Shown here: piece by piece, positions 50,860 to 58,368 of the stretch
Layout of the letters: each line of letters begins with the position of its first letter
Numbering within the stretch: the stretch's first letter is position 1
DNA from: Sva-07 sp963710625
Lineage (GTDB): Bacteria > Actinomycetota > Acidimicrobiia > Acidimicrobiales > Ilumatobacteraceae
Assembly (NCBI GenBank): GCA_963710625.1
Contig: CAVQBG010000026.1
Coordinates: 248,001-312,000 of the forward strand
Direction of reading: 5' to 3'
Length of the DNA stretch: 64,000 nucleotides
Notes under the pieces: model-generated
Databases searched by the model: none
What the model was told of the DNA's origin: nothing
What the model saw: only the letters and a program-made list of their open reading frames with translations
Made by a program: the position numbers and the translations under genes

Positions 50860-51660
50860 TCACTCGGCGACGAAGTCGATCAGCTGCTCGACGGCACCGA
50901 CCAGTTCGGGACGCAGGTCGGCGAACGTGTTGACGCGGTTGCGCAACTTCGGCCAGAAGCCGTCGAACGGCACGCCGAGCGCCGCGCACAGTCCTTCCTT
51001 CCACGGCACGTCGCTGCGAGGAACGTCGGGCCACGCCTCGAGACCGAGCACCTTCGGGCGGATGCCCGCCCACACGTCGACGAACGGGTGACCCGTGATC
51101 AGCACGTTCGGATCTCGAACCGTCTGCGCGATCCGCGTCTCCTTCGATCCGGGAACCAGGTGATCGAGGAGGACGCCGAGCCGGCGATCCGTTGACGGGC
51201 CGAAGTCGGCGACAGCGGCCGCAAGATCATCGGCACCGTGCAACGGCTCGACGACGATGCCGAGCTCACGGAGATCATCGCCCCAGACGTGTTCGACGAG
51301 CTCGGCGTCGTGCTTGCCCTCCACCCAGATCCGGCTCGCCGCCGCAACGCGGGCCCGGCCGTCACCGGCGACCGAGCCCGAGGCGGTGAGCCGCTGCGTC
51401 GCCGACTTGGCGGTGGCCGGCCGCACGAGCGTGACCGGCCTGCCCTCGATCAGGAAACCGCCCGGTTTCCAGGTGAAGTGGCGCACGTAGTCGTTGCGGT
51501 CCTGCAGGGTCACACCCTCGGCGCTCCAACGGACCACGTCGCCGCAGAACCGGCTGGCGCGATCCTCGACGAGCATCCCCATCTCGACGACGACATCGGG
51601 GTAGGTCGGCCCGCGCTGCTGGGCGGCGAAGTCGTCGAGGATGTCGGTCTCGTAGGCCAC
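50860..51660 (-). CDS. DUF3097-family protein
   Basis: A 266-residue cytosolic protein widespread in actinobacteria, function unknown. TYPDVVVEMGMLVEDRASRFCGDVV and the FLIEGRPVTLVRP strand form an N-terminal OB-like part. The central SRIWVEGKHDAELVEHVWGDDLRE segment has a TOPRIM-like EGxxD look, and LLDHLVPGSKETRI follows. The C-terminal ITGHPFVDVWAGIRPKVLGL is strongly family-like. A nucleic-acid role is suggested only by the TOPRIM resemblance. It is convergent with hppA and divergent from the SDR gene. Confidence 0.85.
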   Translation of the reverse strand: MAYETDILDDFAAQQRGPTYPDVVVEMGMLVEDRASRFCGDVVRWSAEGVTLQDRNDYVRHFTWKPGGFLIEGRPVTLVRPATAKSATQRLTASGSVAGDGRARVAAASRIWVEGKHDAELVEHVWGDDLRELGIVVEPLHGADDLAAAVADFGPSTDRRLGVLLDHLVPGSKETRIAQTVRDPNVLITGHPFVDVWAGIRPKVLGLEAWPDVPRSDVPWKEGLCAALGVPFDGFWPKLRNRVNTFADLRPELVGAVEQLIDFVAE

Positions 51661-51707
51661 GGCCCCAGTGAAGCAGTCGGGCGGGGCGCTGTGCGAGCAT
51701 GCGGGCC

Positions 51708-52604
51708 ATGGAGAGCTTCACGGGCAGGGTCGCGGTCGTCACCGGCGGAGCGAGCGGGATGGGGCGAGAGCTCGTCCGGCAACTCGCGGCCGAAGGATGC
51801 CATGTCGCCATGTGCGACCTGTCGGTCGAGGAGATGGCAGAGACGCAACGGCTCGCGCTCGCCGACGCGCCGGACGGGACGGTCGTCACCACGCACGTGT
51901 GCGACGTGTCCGACGAGGCGTCGCTGATCGAGTTCCGCAACGCAGTGGTCAATCAGCACCAGACCGACCACGTCAACCTGCTGTTCAACAACGCCGGAAT
52001 CGGCGGGGGCGGCTCGGTGATCGCCGATCCCCGAGAGGTGTGGGAGCGCACGTTCAACGTCTGCTGGGGTGGCGTGTACCTGGGCGTGCGCACCTTCCTG
52101 CCGTTGGTGATCGCCGCCGACGAGGGACACATCGTCAACACCTCGAGCGTCAACGGCTTCTGGGCGAGCATCGGCCCCGACCGACCTCACACGGCGTACT
52201 CCGCCGCCAAGTTCGCGGTCAAGGGGTTCAGCGAGGCGCTGATCACCGACCTCCGGGTGAACGCACCCCACGTCAAGGTGTCGGTGGTGATGCCCGGTCA
52301 CATCGGGACCTCGATCGTCGAGAACTCGATGCGCCACGGCGCACAGGAACTCGACATGGAGACCGTCGAGATGGTGCAGTTGATGTCCGACATGTTCCGC
52401 GACCAGGCACCGATGACTGCCGCCGAGGCGAGCACCGAGATCCTCGACGGGGTCCGGGCCGGCCGGTGGCGCATCCTCGTCGGCGACGATGCGCGCAAGC
52501 TCGATGAGGCGGTGCGGGCCAACCCGGAGATCGCCTACGAGTCGTTGACCCTCGGCGACCTCACCTCGGGCAACGCCGGCACGCCATTCGCGGCCACCGA
52601 CTGA
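51708..52604 (+). CDS. Short-chain dehydrogenase/reductase
   Basis: The protein has 298 residues from the ATG at 51708; the ATG at 51699 adds only MRA and matches the family less well. VAVVTGGASGMGRELVRQLA is the cofactor motif and NLLFNNAGIGGGG the NNAG motif. The catalytic Ser is in NTSSVNGF and Tyr/Lys are in YSAAKFAVKG. VMPGHIGTSI is the usual PG motif. The Asp in MCDLSVEEM suggests an NAD preference. The substrate is unknown. A hairpin follows immediately downstream. Confidence 0.9.
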   Translation: MESFTGRVAVVTGGASGMGRELVRQLAAEGCHVAMCDLSVEEMAETQRLALADAPDGTVVTTHVCDVSDEASLIEFRNAVVNQHQTDHVNLLFNNAGIGGGGSVIADPREVWERTFNVCWGGVYLGVRTFLPLVIAADEGHIVNTSSVNGFWASIGPDRPHTAYSAAKFAVKGFSEALITDLRVNAPHVKVSVVMPGHIGTSIVENSMRHGAQELDMETVEMVQLMSDMFRDQAPMTAAEASTEILDGVRAGRWRILVGDDARKLDEAVRANPEIAYESLTLGDLTSGNAGTPFAATD

Positions 52605-52618
52605 GGGCGTCGCCCGCT

Positions 52619-52652
52619 GGAACTTTCGCGACGTCGACGACGTCGAAGTTCC
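52619..52652 (+). terminator. Hairpin abutting the DUF4349 start codon
   Basis: GGAACTT (52619-52625) pairs with AAGTTCC (52646-52652), and the inside carries CGACGTCG/ACGACGTCG repeats. The 3' arm ends at the base before the ATG at 52653. It may terminate SDR transcription or cover the start region of the next gene. Confidence 0.5.
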
Positions 52653-53675
52653 ATGGGGAGACACAACACAGCTCAAGCATCATTGGCACTCGTGGTTCTC
52701 GTCGGGCTGGGGGTCTCGGCATGCGGCAACGACGACGCCTCGTCGACGACGGCCACCGATTCGGCCGCCGAGATCACCGTCGCTCGACCCGGCGGGCTCG
52801 GTGAACTCGCCACCGACGACTCGGCCGAGGCGATCGACGGCACCGCCGCAGCAGGAGGCTCCGGCACGGCCGTGCCGGACCGCATCGGCGTCGAGGTGTC
52901 CGGTCGGGCACTGGCGACCACCGCCGGTGTGACCGTGTCCACGCCGGACATCCGGCGTGCCGTCGACGACACGCTCGACTCGATCGCCAGGAACAACGCC
53001 AGCGTGTACACCGCCGACGTGAACATCGGCGACGAACGCGAGGACGGCAGCATCGAGGGCTCGGGGTACTTCGTCGTCAAGGTCACGCCCGCCGACCTCG
53101 AACCGCTGATCGCCGACCTGGGAGCCACGGTGGGAACCCTGAGCGGTCGGAGCCAGGACACCTCAGACGTGACCGACCAACTGGTCGATCTCGAGATCCG
53201 CATCAGCGTCGAACGCAACGTGATCGAACGCTTCCAGGCGCTGCTCGACGATGCGACCTCGTTTCAGGACGTCGTCGACATCGAGCAGGTGATCAGCGAG
53301 CGCACGATCGCCCTCGAACAGCTCCTCGCGAGCCAGCGAAACCTCGAGAGCCGCGTCGAACTGGCGACGCTCACCATCGACCTCCAGTACGTCGCACCCA
53401 CGGCGGAGCCTTCCGCCGCAGTCGACAACGGCGACGACACCGTCGGTGATGCGTGGCGAGCCGGCTGGGACGTGTTCGTCGGCATCCTGTTCACGATCGC
53501 CCTCGCCCTGGCGGTGGCGGCACCGTTCCTGGCGACCGCTGCGCTCGTGTTCGGCGTGGTGTGGCTGATCACGCGGCGACGGGCCCGCCCCACCGGCCCG
53601 ACGTCGGCCCCCGCACCCGCCGCGCCCGTCAGCGAACGCGACGAGTCGCTCGCTGCCCCCAGCCGCGAGCCGTGA
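52653..53675 (+). CDS. DUF4349-family membrane lipoprotein
   Basis: A 340-residue envelope protein. A short basic N terminus and hydrophobic stretch end in the lipobox GVSAC (Cys25). A linker rich in Ala, Thr and Gly follows, then the DUF4349 domain with GSGYFVVKVTPADLEPLIADLG. A coiled-coil stretch (about 185-240, VERNVIERFQALLDDATSFQ) precedes a C-terminal membrane segment (about 278-310) and a Pro/Arg-rich tail. Function is unknown; homologues are thought to sit in the envelope. The 3' end overlaps the convergent gene by 47 bases. Confidence 0.85.
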   Translation: MGRHNTAQASLALVVLVGLGVSACGNDDASSTTATDSAAEITVARPGGLGELATDDSAEAIDGTAAAGGSGTAVPDRIGVEVSGRALATTAGVTVSTPDIRRAVDDTLDSIARNNASVYTADVNIGDEREDGSIEGSGYFVVKVTPADLEPLIADLGATVGTLSGRSQDTSDVTDQLVDLEIRISVERNVIERFQALLDDATSFQDVVDIEQVISERTIALEQLLASQRNLESRVELATLTIDLQYVAPTAEPSAAVDNGDDTVGDAWRAGWDVFVGILFTIALALAVAAPFLATAALVFGVVWLITRRRARPTGPTSAPAPAAPVSERDESLAAPSREP

Positions 53676-54333
53676 GCACGAGATCGCTGACGCTGCCGTC
53701 CGGGAAGGCGAACGGCGACCGCACCCCGGTGTGAGCCGCCACCTCCGGCAGCGTCAGCGGTCCGAAGGCACCGTCGGGATCGACGGTCCAGCGATGCCAA
53801 CGATGGGCGGGCACCTCCACGAGGTCGAGGCGCGGCTCACCGAGCACGTCGATGGCGCCGTGTACCACGCCGCGTTGCTCGTATCCGAGATCGGCCCAGG
53901 CGCGGTCGCCGACCGGCTCCAGCACCGAGGGCGGTGCGGTGGCGTACCACTCGAGATCGAACGCGATCGGGGTCGGGTCGCCATACGCCCGCCCGAGTGC
54001 CTCGTCGGCGTCGTCGATCGCCGACGCGTACGTCTCGTTGCCGATCGACCACTGTTCCATCTCGGCGTCGCAGTGGTGCTCGGCCCACAGCGCCTCCCCC
54101 TTCACGATGAACGGGTCGGCGCGGACCGGCACCTCGAAGTCGGTGATGTGCAGCAGCGGGCGCCCGGCCCGAGCGAGCGACGCCCAGTACCAGGCGGTAC
54201 GCCCGACGAGCCGGTGACCCGAAATCAGGCCGAGGGTCGCATCGGTGCTCCACGCGGCGAAGACCCACTCCTCCACCGGGGACGCCGGATGACGACCGTC
54301 GTGCACGTCACGATCGTCGGCGAAGGTGGGCAT
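53629..54333 (-). CDS. Hypothetical protein, soluble, unknown family
   Basis: A 234-residue protein that I cannot assign. It has a Trp-rich N-terminal half (SPVEEWVFAAWSTDATLGLI, TAWYWASLARAG) and conserved-looking blocks WAEHHCDAEMEQWSIGNET and AFDLEWYATAPP. Its C terminus reads HRWTVDPDGAFGPL. The strand-rich, aromatic pattern suggests a lipocalin-like or carotenoid-hydratase-like beta fold, but this is a guess. There is no signal peptide. It is divergent from the SCP2-like gene by 20 bases, so shared regulation is possible. Confidence 0.7.
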   Translation of the reverse strand: MPTFADDRDVHDGRHPASPVEEWVFAAWSTDATLGLISGHRLVGRTAWYWASLARAGRPLLHITDFEVPVRADPFIVKGEALWAEHHCDAEMEQWSIGNETYASAIDDADEALGRAYGDPTPIAFDLEWYATAPPSVLEPVGDRAWADLGYEQRGVVHGAIDVLGEPRLDLVEVPAHRWHRWTVDPDGAFGPLTLPEVAAHTGVRSPFAFPDGSVSDLVLTARGWGQRATRRVR

Positions 54334-54341
54334 GATCAGGC

Positions 54342-54347
54342 AGACTA
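54342..54347 (-). promoter_or_regulatory. Putative leaderless -10 of the 53629-54333 gene
   Basis: TAGTCT on the minus strand, eight bases before the ATG at 54333. Confidence 0.42.
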
Positions 54348-54353
54348 CGAACC

Positions 54354-54746
54354 ATGATCCGTTATCTCAGCCTCGACTGGATCAACGCACTGTCGGACGA
54401 AGTCGCCAACAGCGACCACATGCGCGACGTCGCCAACACCCATCGAATCGGCGTCACCCAGGTGGTGAGCAACGGGCCCGAGGGCGACGTCACGTATCAC
54501 CTGACCGTCGGGGACGGCGCAGCATCGTTCGGGGCGGGGCCCGCCGACCCGGAGGACGTCAAGATGCAGCAGGACTGGGACACCGCAGTGGCCGTCGCGA
54601 CCGGCGAGTTGAATGCACAGGAGGCGTTCATCGGTGGCCGCATCCTCCTGTTCGGCGACCAGCAGAAGCTGCTCGACTCGCAGCCCGTCTTCGGCGCCCT
54701 CGAAGCCGTCTTCGCCACCGTCCGCGAACGCACCACCTACACATGA
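54354..54746 (+). CDS. SCP2-like sterol/lipid-binding domain protein
   Basis: A 130-residue single-domain protein. YLSLDWINALSDEVANSD, then VTQVVSNGPEGDVTYHLTVG, GAGPADPEDVKMQQDWDTAV and GELNAQEAFIGGRILLFGD follow the order of strands and helices in SCP2-fold lipid carriers (W-alpha, v-x-Q-x-V, G-x-x-x-x-x-G, D-x-x-TA, G-x-x-x-AF-x-x-G). The ligand is unknown; in actinobacteria such domains can bind acyl chains. The stop codon is directly followed by the dispersed palindrome. Confidence 0.8.
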   Translation: MIRYLSLDWINALSDEVANSDHMRDVANTHRIGVTQVVSNGPEGDVTYHLTVGDGAASFGAGPADPEDVKMQQDWDTAVAVATGELNAQEAFIGGRILLFGDQQKLLDSQPVFGALEAVFATVRERTTYT

Positions 54747-54776
54747 ATTGCAGCAGGGTCAGACCCCTGCCGCAAT
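54747..54776. repeat. Dispersed palindrome, GGGTCAGACCC core, copy 2
   Basis: Outer arms ATTGC (54747-54751) and GCAAT (54772-54776) enclose GCAGGGTC-A-GACCCCTGC. It begins at the base after the SCP2-like stop and ends 13 bases before the fpg ATG. The core and outer arms match copy 1 at 43973-44003. Confidence 0.8.
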
Positions 54777-54789
54777 GCTGGAGCGACCG

Positions 54790-55656
54790 ATGCCCGAGAT
54801 GCCCGAGATCCAGGCGCATGCCGAGCGCCTCACCGAACGGTTCTCGGGTCGCGTCCTGAGCGGGTTCACACCGTTCAACTTCACCGCACTCAAGACTGCG
54901 GTGCCACCGCCATCGGACGCGTTCGGGTCGCCGCTGGTGGAAGTCGGGCGGCGAGGCAAGTACCTGCTGTTGGGTTTCGAGCCGGTCACCTTCGTGGTCC
55001 ACCTCATGCAGGGCGGACGTCTCGTGCCCGACGAGAAGCGATCGGCCAAGCCACGGGGCGGTCAGGCTCGTTTCGTCTTCGAGCCGGTCGAGCTCGACGA
55101 CGGATCGATCGACGAGACCGCCCTGCTGCTGACCGAGCAGGGCAAGGAACGGCGTGCCGGCGTGTGGTGCGTGCCGACCGCAGGTGCCCTCGAGTCACCA
55201 CCGCTCGACAAGCTCGGCCCCGAGGCATCGACGATCACCGACGCCGAACTCGGCGCACTCTTCGCGGCCAACTCGATGCGCGTGCACGGGTTCCTGCGCG
55301 ATCAACGGATGATCGCCGGCATCGGACGCCGCCTCGCGAACGAGGTCTGCCACCGAGCGCGCGTCTCACCCTTCGCGAACACCCGCAAGCTCAGCGTGGA
55401 CGGGGCGGCGGTCGTCGCGGCGGCGATCCGCTCGTGCATCGACGACGGACTGGCGTACGAACGGACCCGCAGCGACATGAGTTCGTCGAAGGACCGTCCG
55501 AGCGCGATGCACAGTCGGACCGGTGATCCGTGCCCGGACTGCGGTGACGCGGTACGGGCCGTCGAGTACTCCGGCTACACCGTCAACTACTGCCCGACCT
55601 GCCAGACCGGCGGCAAGGTGTTGGCCGACAACACCACCAGCAAATTCCTGAAGTAG
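54790..55656 (+). CDS. Fpg/Nei-family DNA glycosylase
   Basis: The protein has 288 residues. The ATG at 54790 gives MPEMPEIQAHAERL, placing the catalytic proline and glutamate at positions 2-3 before initiator removal, as the family requires. The conserved lysine lies in VGRRGKYLLLGFE. The H2TH domain carries DQRMIAGIGRRLANEVCHRA, where the usual GIGN asparagine is Arg. The zinc finger is PCPDCGDAVRAVEYSGYTVN followed by CPTC. It excises oxidised bases such as 8-oxoguanine or pyrimidines. The Arg variant and overall style resemble actinobacterial Fpg/Nei relatives rather than canonical MutM. Confidence 0.9.
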   Translation: MPEMPEIQAHAERLTERFSGRVLSGFTPFNFTALKTAVPPPSDAFGSPLVEVGRRGKYLLLGFEPVTFVVHLMQGGRLVPDEKRSAKPRGGQARFVFEPVELDDGSIDETALLLTEQGKERRAGVWCVPTAGALESPPLDKLGPEASTITDAELGALFAANSMRVHGFLRDQRMIAGIGRRLANEVCHRARVSPFANTRKLSVDGAAVVAAAIRSCIDDGLAYERTRSDMSSSKDRPSAMHSRTGDPCPDCGDAVRAVEYSGYTVNYCPTCQTGGKVLADNTTSKFLK

Positions 55657-55667
55657 TCCTCGCCGAA

Positions 55668-55673
55668 TACGCT
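55668..55673 (+). promoter_or_regulatory. Putative leaderless -10 of deoD
   Basis: TACGCT with six bases to the ATG at 55680. Confidence 0.43.
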
Positions 55674-55679
55674 CGGTGC

Positions 55680-56396
55680 ATGCCGATCCATCTGCGCGCC
55701 GAAGCCGGCGACTACGCCCCCAACGTCCTGTGCCCCGGCGACCCGCTGCGTGCCCGCTACATCGCGGAGACGTTCTTCGATCCCGGCGCCCGAGAGGTCA
55801 ACACCGAGCGAGGAATGCTCGGCTACACCGGCACCTTCGAGGGCAAGCCGATCAGCGTCCAGTCGACCGGGATGGGGTGTCCGAGTTCCGGGATCGTCTT
55901 CGAGGAGCTGATCATGCTCGGCGCGACCCGCCTGGTGCGCGTGGGCACCTGCGGGGGCCTCGGCGACGGCATGGCGATGGGCGACACGGTGATCGGCGTC
56001 GCCGCCTCCAGCGACGACCAGACGCCGCTTCGCTACGCAGCCATGGAGGGCTACGCACCGAGCGCCACGTTCTCGCTGGTGGAGACCGCAGCGCGGTTGA
56101 GCCGCGAGGGGACGAGCGGCGCCGTACACGTCGGCCCGATCGTCACCTCCGGGCTGTTCTACGATCCCGACCCCACGACGTTCGCCCGATGGAAGCGTCT
56201 CGGGCACATCGGCGTGGAGATGGAAGCGGCGATGATGTACACGATCGCGGCCGTGAAGGGCATCGAGGCACTGGCGATCATGACGGTCAGCGACCTCCTC
56301 GGCGAGACCGGCGACACCGTGCGGATCAGCGACGCCGATCTCAAGGCCGGCGTCGACCAGATGATGCGCATTTCGTGCGCAGTCGCCGTGTCATGA
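55680..56396 (+). CDS. deoD: Purine nucleoside phosphorylase, DeoD type
   Basis: A 238-residue hexameric-type phosphorylase that splits purine nucleosides with phosphate for salvage. NVLCPGDPLRARYIAETFF is the phosphate and subunit-interface start. STGMGCPSSGIVFEEL and RVGTCGGLGDGMAMGD carry the phosphate-binding glycines and arginine. GVEMEAAMMYTIA holds the ribose-binding Glu, and VSDLLGETGD has the Asp that distinguishes purine (DeoD) from uridine phosphorylases. It stands as a single gene with its own promoter. Confidence 0.94.
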   Translation: MPIHLRAEAGDYAPNVLCPGDPLRARYIAETFFDPGAREVNTERGMLGYTGTFEGKPISVQSTGMGCPSSGIVFEELIMLGATRLVRVGTCGGLGDGMAMGDTVIGVAASSDDQTPLRYAAMEGYAPSATFSLVETAARLSREGTSGAVHVGPIVTSGLFYDPDPTTFARWKRLGHIGVEMEAAMMYTIAAVKGIEALAIMTVSDLLGETGDTVRISDADLKAGVDQMMRISCAVAVS

Positions 56397-56454
56397 TCTG
56401 CTGACTCAGCGTCCGTTGAGGGAACCCCTCCGACTCCAGGAGCGTCAGAACGCC

Positions 56455-57222
56455 ATGATCCCTCGCACTGCACTCGCCCTCCTCGCCGTCTCCGCCCTTG
56501 CCCTCGCTGCCTGCGGCAGCGACAGCGACGGCGCATCGGGGTCGGCGCCGACCGCCGACGATCTCGCCGGACAGGCGTTCGAGTCGACCAGCGTCGAGGG
56601 CTACGACCTCGTCGAGGGCTCGACGATCGAGCTCGGCTTCGAGACCGACGCGCTCGGCGCCCGTGCCGGCTGCAACTCGTTGAGCGGTGGCTACACGATC
56701 ACCGACGGCACCCTCGAGGTCGGGGCCATGGCGTCGACGATGATGGCGTGCGAAGACGCCCTGATGGCCCAGGACCAGTGGCTGAGCGAGTTCCTCACCA
56801 GCGGCCCCGACATCGTGCTCGACGGCGACACCCTCACCCTCACCGGGTCGGAGGCCACCGTCACCCTCGCCGCGGTGCAGCCGACGCCGCTCGAAGGAAC
56901 GACGTGGGTCGTCTCCGGCACCGTGGCGAACGAGGCGGTCACGGTGAGCCTCGTCGACTCGGAGGCGTCGATGACGATCACGGATGGCCAGGCGCAGGTC
57001 GACACCGGCTGCAACACCGGATCGTCCACCGTGGAGGTCACCGACACCACGATCACGTTCGGGCCCCTCGCCCTGACGAGAATGGCCTGCGATGAAGAGC
57101 TCACGCGGCTCGAGGCGAGCGTCGTGCTCGCCCTCGACGGTGAGCTGACCTACGAGATCACCGGCGACACCATGACGCTCCGCAAGGACGGCGGCGTCGG
57201 ACTCAACTTCACCGCCGAGTGA
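56455..57222 (+). CDS. Lipoprotein with two META domains
   Basis: The protein has 255 residues from the ATG at 56455, twelve bases after AGGAG (56438-56442). A signal sequence ends in the lipobox LALAAC (Cys18). Two META (HslJ-like) repeats follow: repeat 1 has GARAGCNSLSGGYTITDGTL and MASTMMACEDALM, and repeat 2 has DTGCNTGSSTVEV and LALTRMACDEEL. Paired cysteines in each repeat (GCN and MAC) could form disulfides outside the membrane. HslJ relatives are linked to novobiocin tolerance and envelope stress, but a role here is unproven. Confidence 0.88.
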   Translation: MIPRTALALLAVSALALAACGSDSDGASGSAPTADDLAGQAFESTSVEGYDLVEGSTIELGFETDALGARAGCNSLSGGYTITDGTLEVGAMASTMMACEDALMAQDQWLSEFLTSGPDIVLDGDTLTLTGSEATVTLAAVQPTPLEGTTWVVSGTVANEAVTVSLVDSEASMTITDGQAQVDTGCNTGSSTVEVTDTTITFGPLALTRMACDEELTRLEASVVLALDGELTYEITGDTMTLRKDGGVGLNFTAE

Positions 57223-57247
57223 CCTGCCCCCGCCCCCGAACAACTCA

Positions 57248-57302
57248 CGCCCAGCGATGAGTTTCCGCGACACCTGCCGTCATTGAGACTCATCGCTGGG
57301 CG
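57248..57302. repeat. Left palindrome of the AbiEi/DUF559 cassette (also META terminator)
   Basis: CGCCCAGCGATGAGT (57248-57262) and ACTCATCGCTGGGCG (57288-57302) pair perfectly over 15 bases. The interior includes TTTCCGCGACA. The minus-strand gene's stop codon (57290-57292) lies in the right arm. It shares the AGCGATGAGT half-site with the palindrome at 58310-58352. Confidence 0.8.
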
Positions 57303-58219
57303 GTGCGCGACCTCACGACGCGCATCAGCCGGCGGGTGGTCGCTCCGAGCTGCCGACCGAAGCCGGCCTCGCGGACGCGTTCCACGCACCAGTCGATGCG
57401 CTCCGCTGCCGCGTCACGCGCCGCATCACGGTCACGGCCCGCGCTCTCCGCGTGTGTCGGATGGAGGTCGATCTCGATCGCGAGCCGGATCGACGGGACC
57501 GCGAGATCGAACCGCGCCGGGCCGTAGCCGGGCAGGTCGATCCTGTGCTGGCGCTCGAGCCCGACGAGTCCTGCTGCGACGAGGGCGTCCCCCAACACCA
57601 CCTCACCGTGCGACTCGGCCGGACCTCCCCGAAGTCGGCCATCGAGCAACCCCAGGAAGCGTCGGATCCACGGACGTTGGGGCGACATCCAATCGATCGC
57701 CACCTCCCGGAGATCGCTGTCCGCGAGCTGCCCATCGCGCATCACCTGCTCGATGATCGACAGCAGGTCGATGGCGCCCACCCATCGGGCGAGATCCAGC
57801 GCGGTGCGTGCCCGGCTGGTGACCACGATGCCGTCGGGACGGCGGAGCACGTCACGGGGATGGAACGCGGCGGTGCGGTAGGGAACCACCCACCGCGCGA
57901 TGGTCGGATGGCTGGCCGGCGGTGCGAGCACATGGACCCGACCGTCTCGTGGGAGGCGTCGCAGCCCCCACAGTCGACCCGCCGTTGGACCGCTGACGGC
58001 AACGTCAGGATGGGCGGCGCAGACCGCAGCACACCGAGCGACTTCGTCGAACGGGACCGCCGGGATCCTGTACACACCCTTGACGACGCTGACGAGGTTT
58101 CCTGCCTCGACCAGGCCGCGCAATGTCCGGTCCGACAGCCCGCTGCGATGCAGGTCGGCCCTCGACGCGACTCCGTGCTGCGTGCGCAGCAGCTCCAATG
58201 ACTCAGCGGTGAAGAGCAC
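57290..58219 (-). CDS. AbiEi-like protein with a C-terminal DUF559/nuclease-like domain
   Basis: The protein has 309 residues from the GTG at 58219, seven bases after GGAGG; a TTG at 58300 is unsupported. The N-terminal winged helix (LLRTQHGVASRADLHRSGLS, then VKGVYRIP) matches AbiEi antitoxin-type regulators. The middle has TGRTALDLAR-like VTSRARTALDLARWVG. The C-terminal part (about 220-300) has SHGEVVLGDALVAAGLVGLE, then RFDLAVPSIRLAIEIDLHPT and AAERIDWCVERV. This resembles DUF559/Vsr-like PD-(D/E)xK folds with an Asp and a Glu-x-Asp motif. No AbiEii toxin gene follows. Mobility or defence use is suggested by the flanking palindromes. Confidence 0.82.
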   Translation of the reverse strand: MLFTAESLELLRTQHGVASRADLHRSGLSDRTLRGLVEAGNLVSVVKGVYRIPAVPFDEVARCAAVCAAHPDVAVSGPTAGRLWGLRRLPRDGRVHVLAPPASHPTIARWVVPYRTAAFHPRDVLRRPDGIVVTSRARTALDLARWVGAIDLLSIIEQVMRDGQLADSDLREVAIDWMSPQRPWIRRFLGLLDGRLRGGPAESHGEVVLGDALVAAGLVGLERQHRIDLPGYGPARFDLAVPSIRLAIEIDLHPTHAESAGRDRDAARDAAAERIDWCVERVREAGFGRQLGATTRRLMRVVRSRTAQR

Positions 58220-58309
58220 CACCTGGCCTCCGTTCGACGACGTGTTCGAGGAGGGAATCGGTGGGGTGAGGTTACCGACGCTGCGGGTCGCTCTCCGCAA
58301 ACATCCAGA

Positions 58310-58352
58310 GCGATGAGTCTTCGCGACGCATGTCGTCGCGAAGACTCATCGC
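58310..58352. repeat. Right palindrome of the AbiEi/DUF559 cassette
   Basis: GCGATGAGTCTTCGCGACG (58310-58328) and its exact reverse complement (58334-58352) flank a five-base loop. This 19-bp stem shares GCGATGAGT and CGCGAC with the palindrome at 57248-57302. It lies between the AbiEi-like start and the mdh stop. Confidence 0.85.
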
Positions 58353-58368
58353 CTTGATGGGACGCGGG

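Noticed and set aside
58220..58300. N-terminal extension of the AbiEi-like protein to TTG 58300
   Set aside because: There is no ribosome site at the TTG, and GGAGG precedes the GTG at 58219, which places the winged helix at the N terminus.
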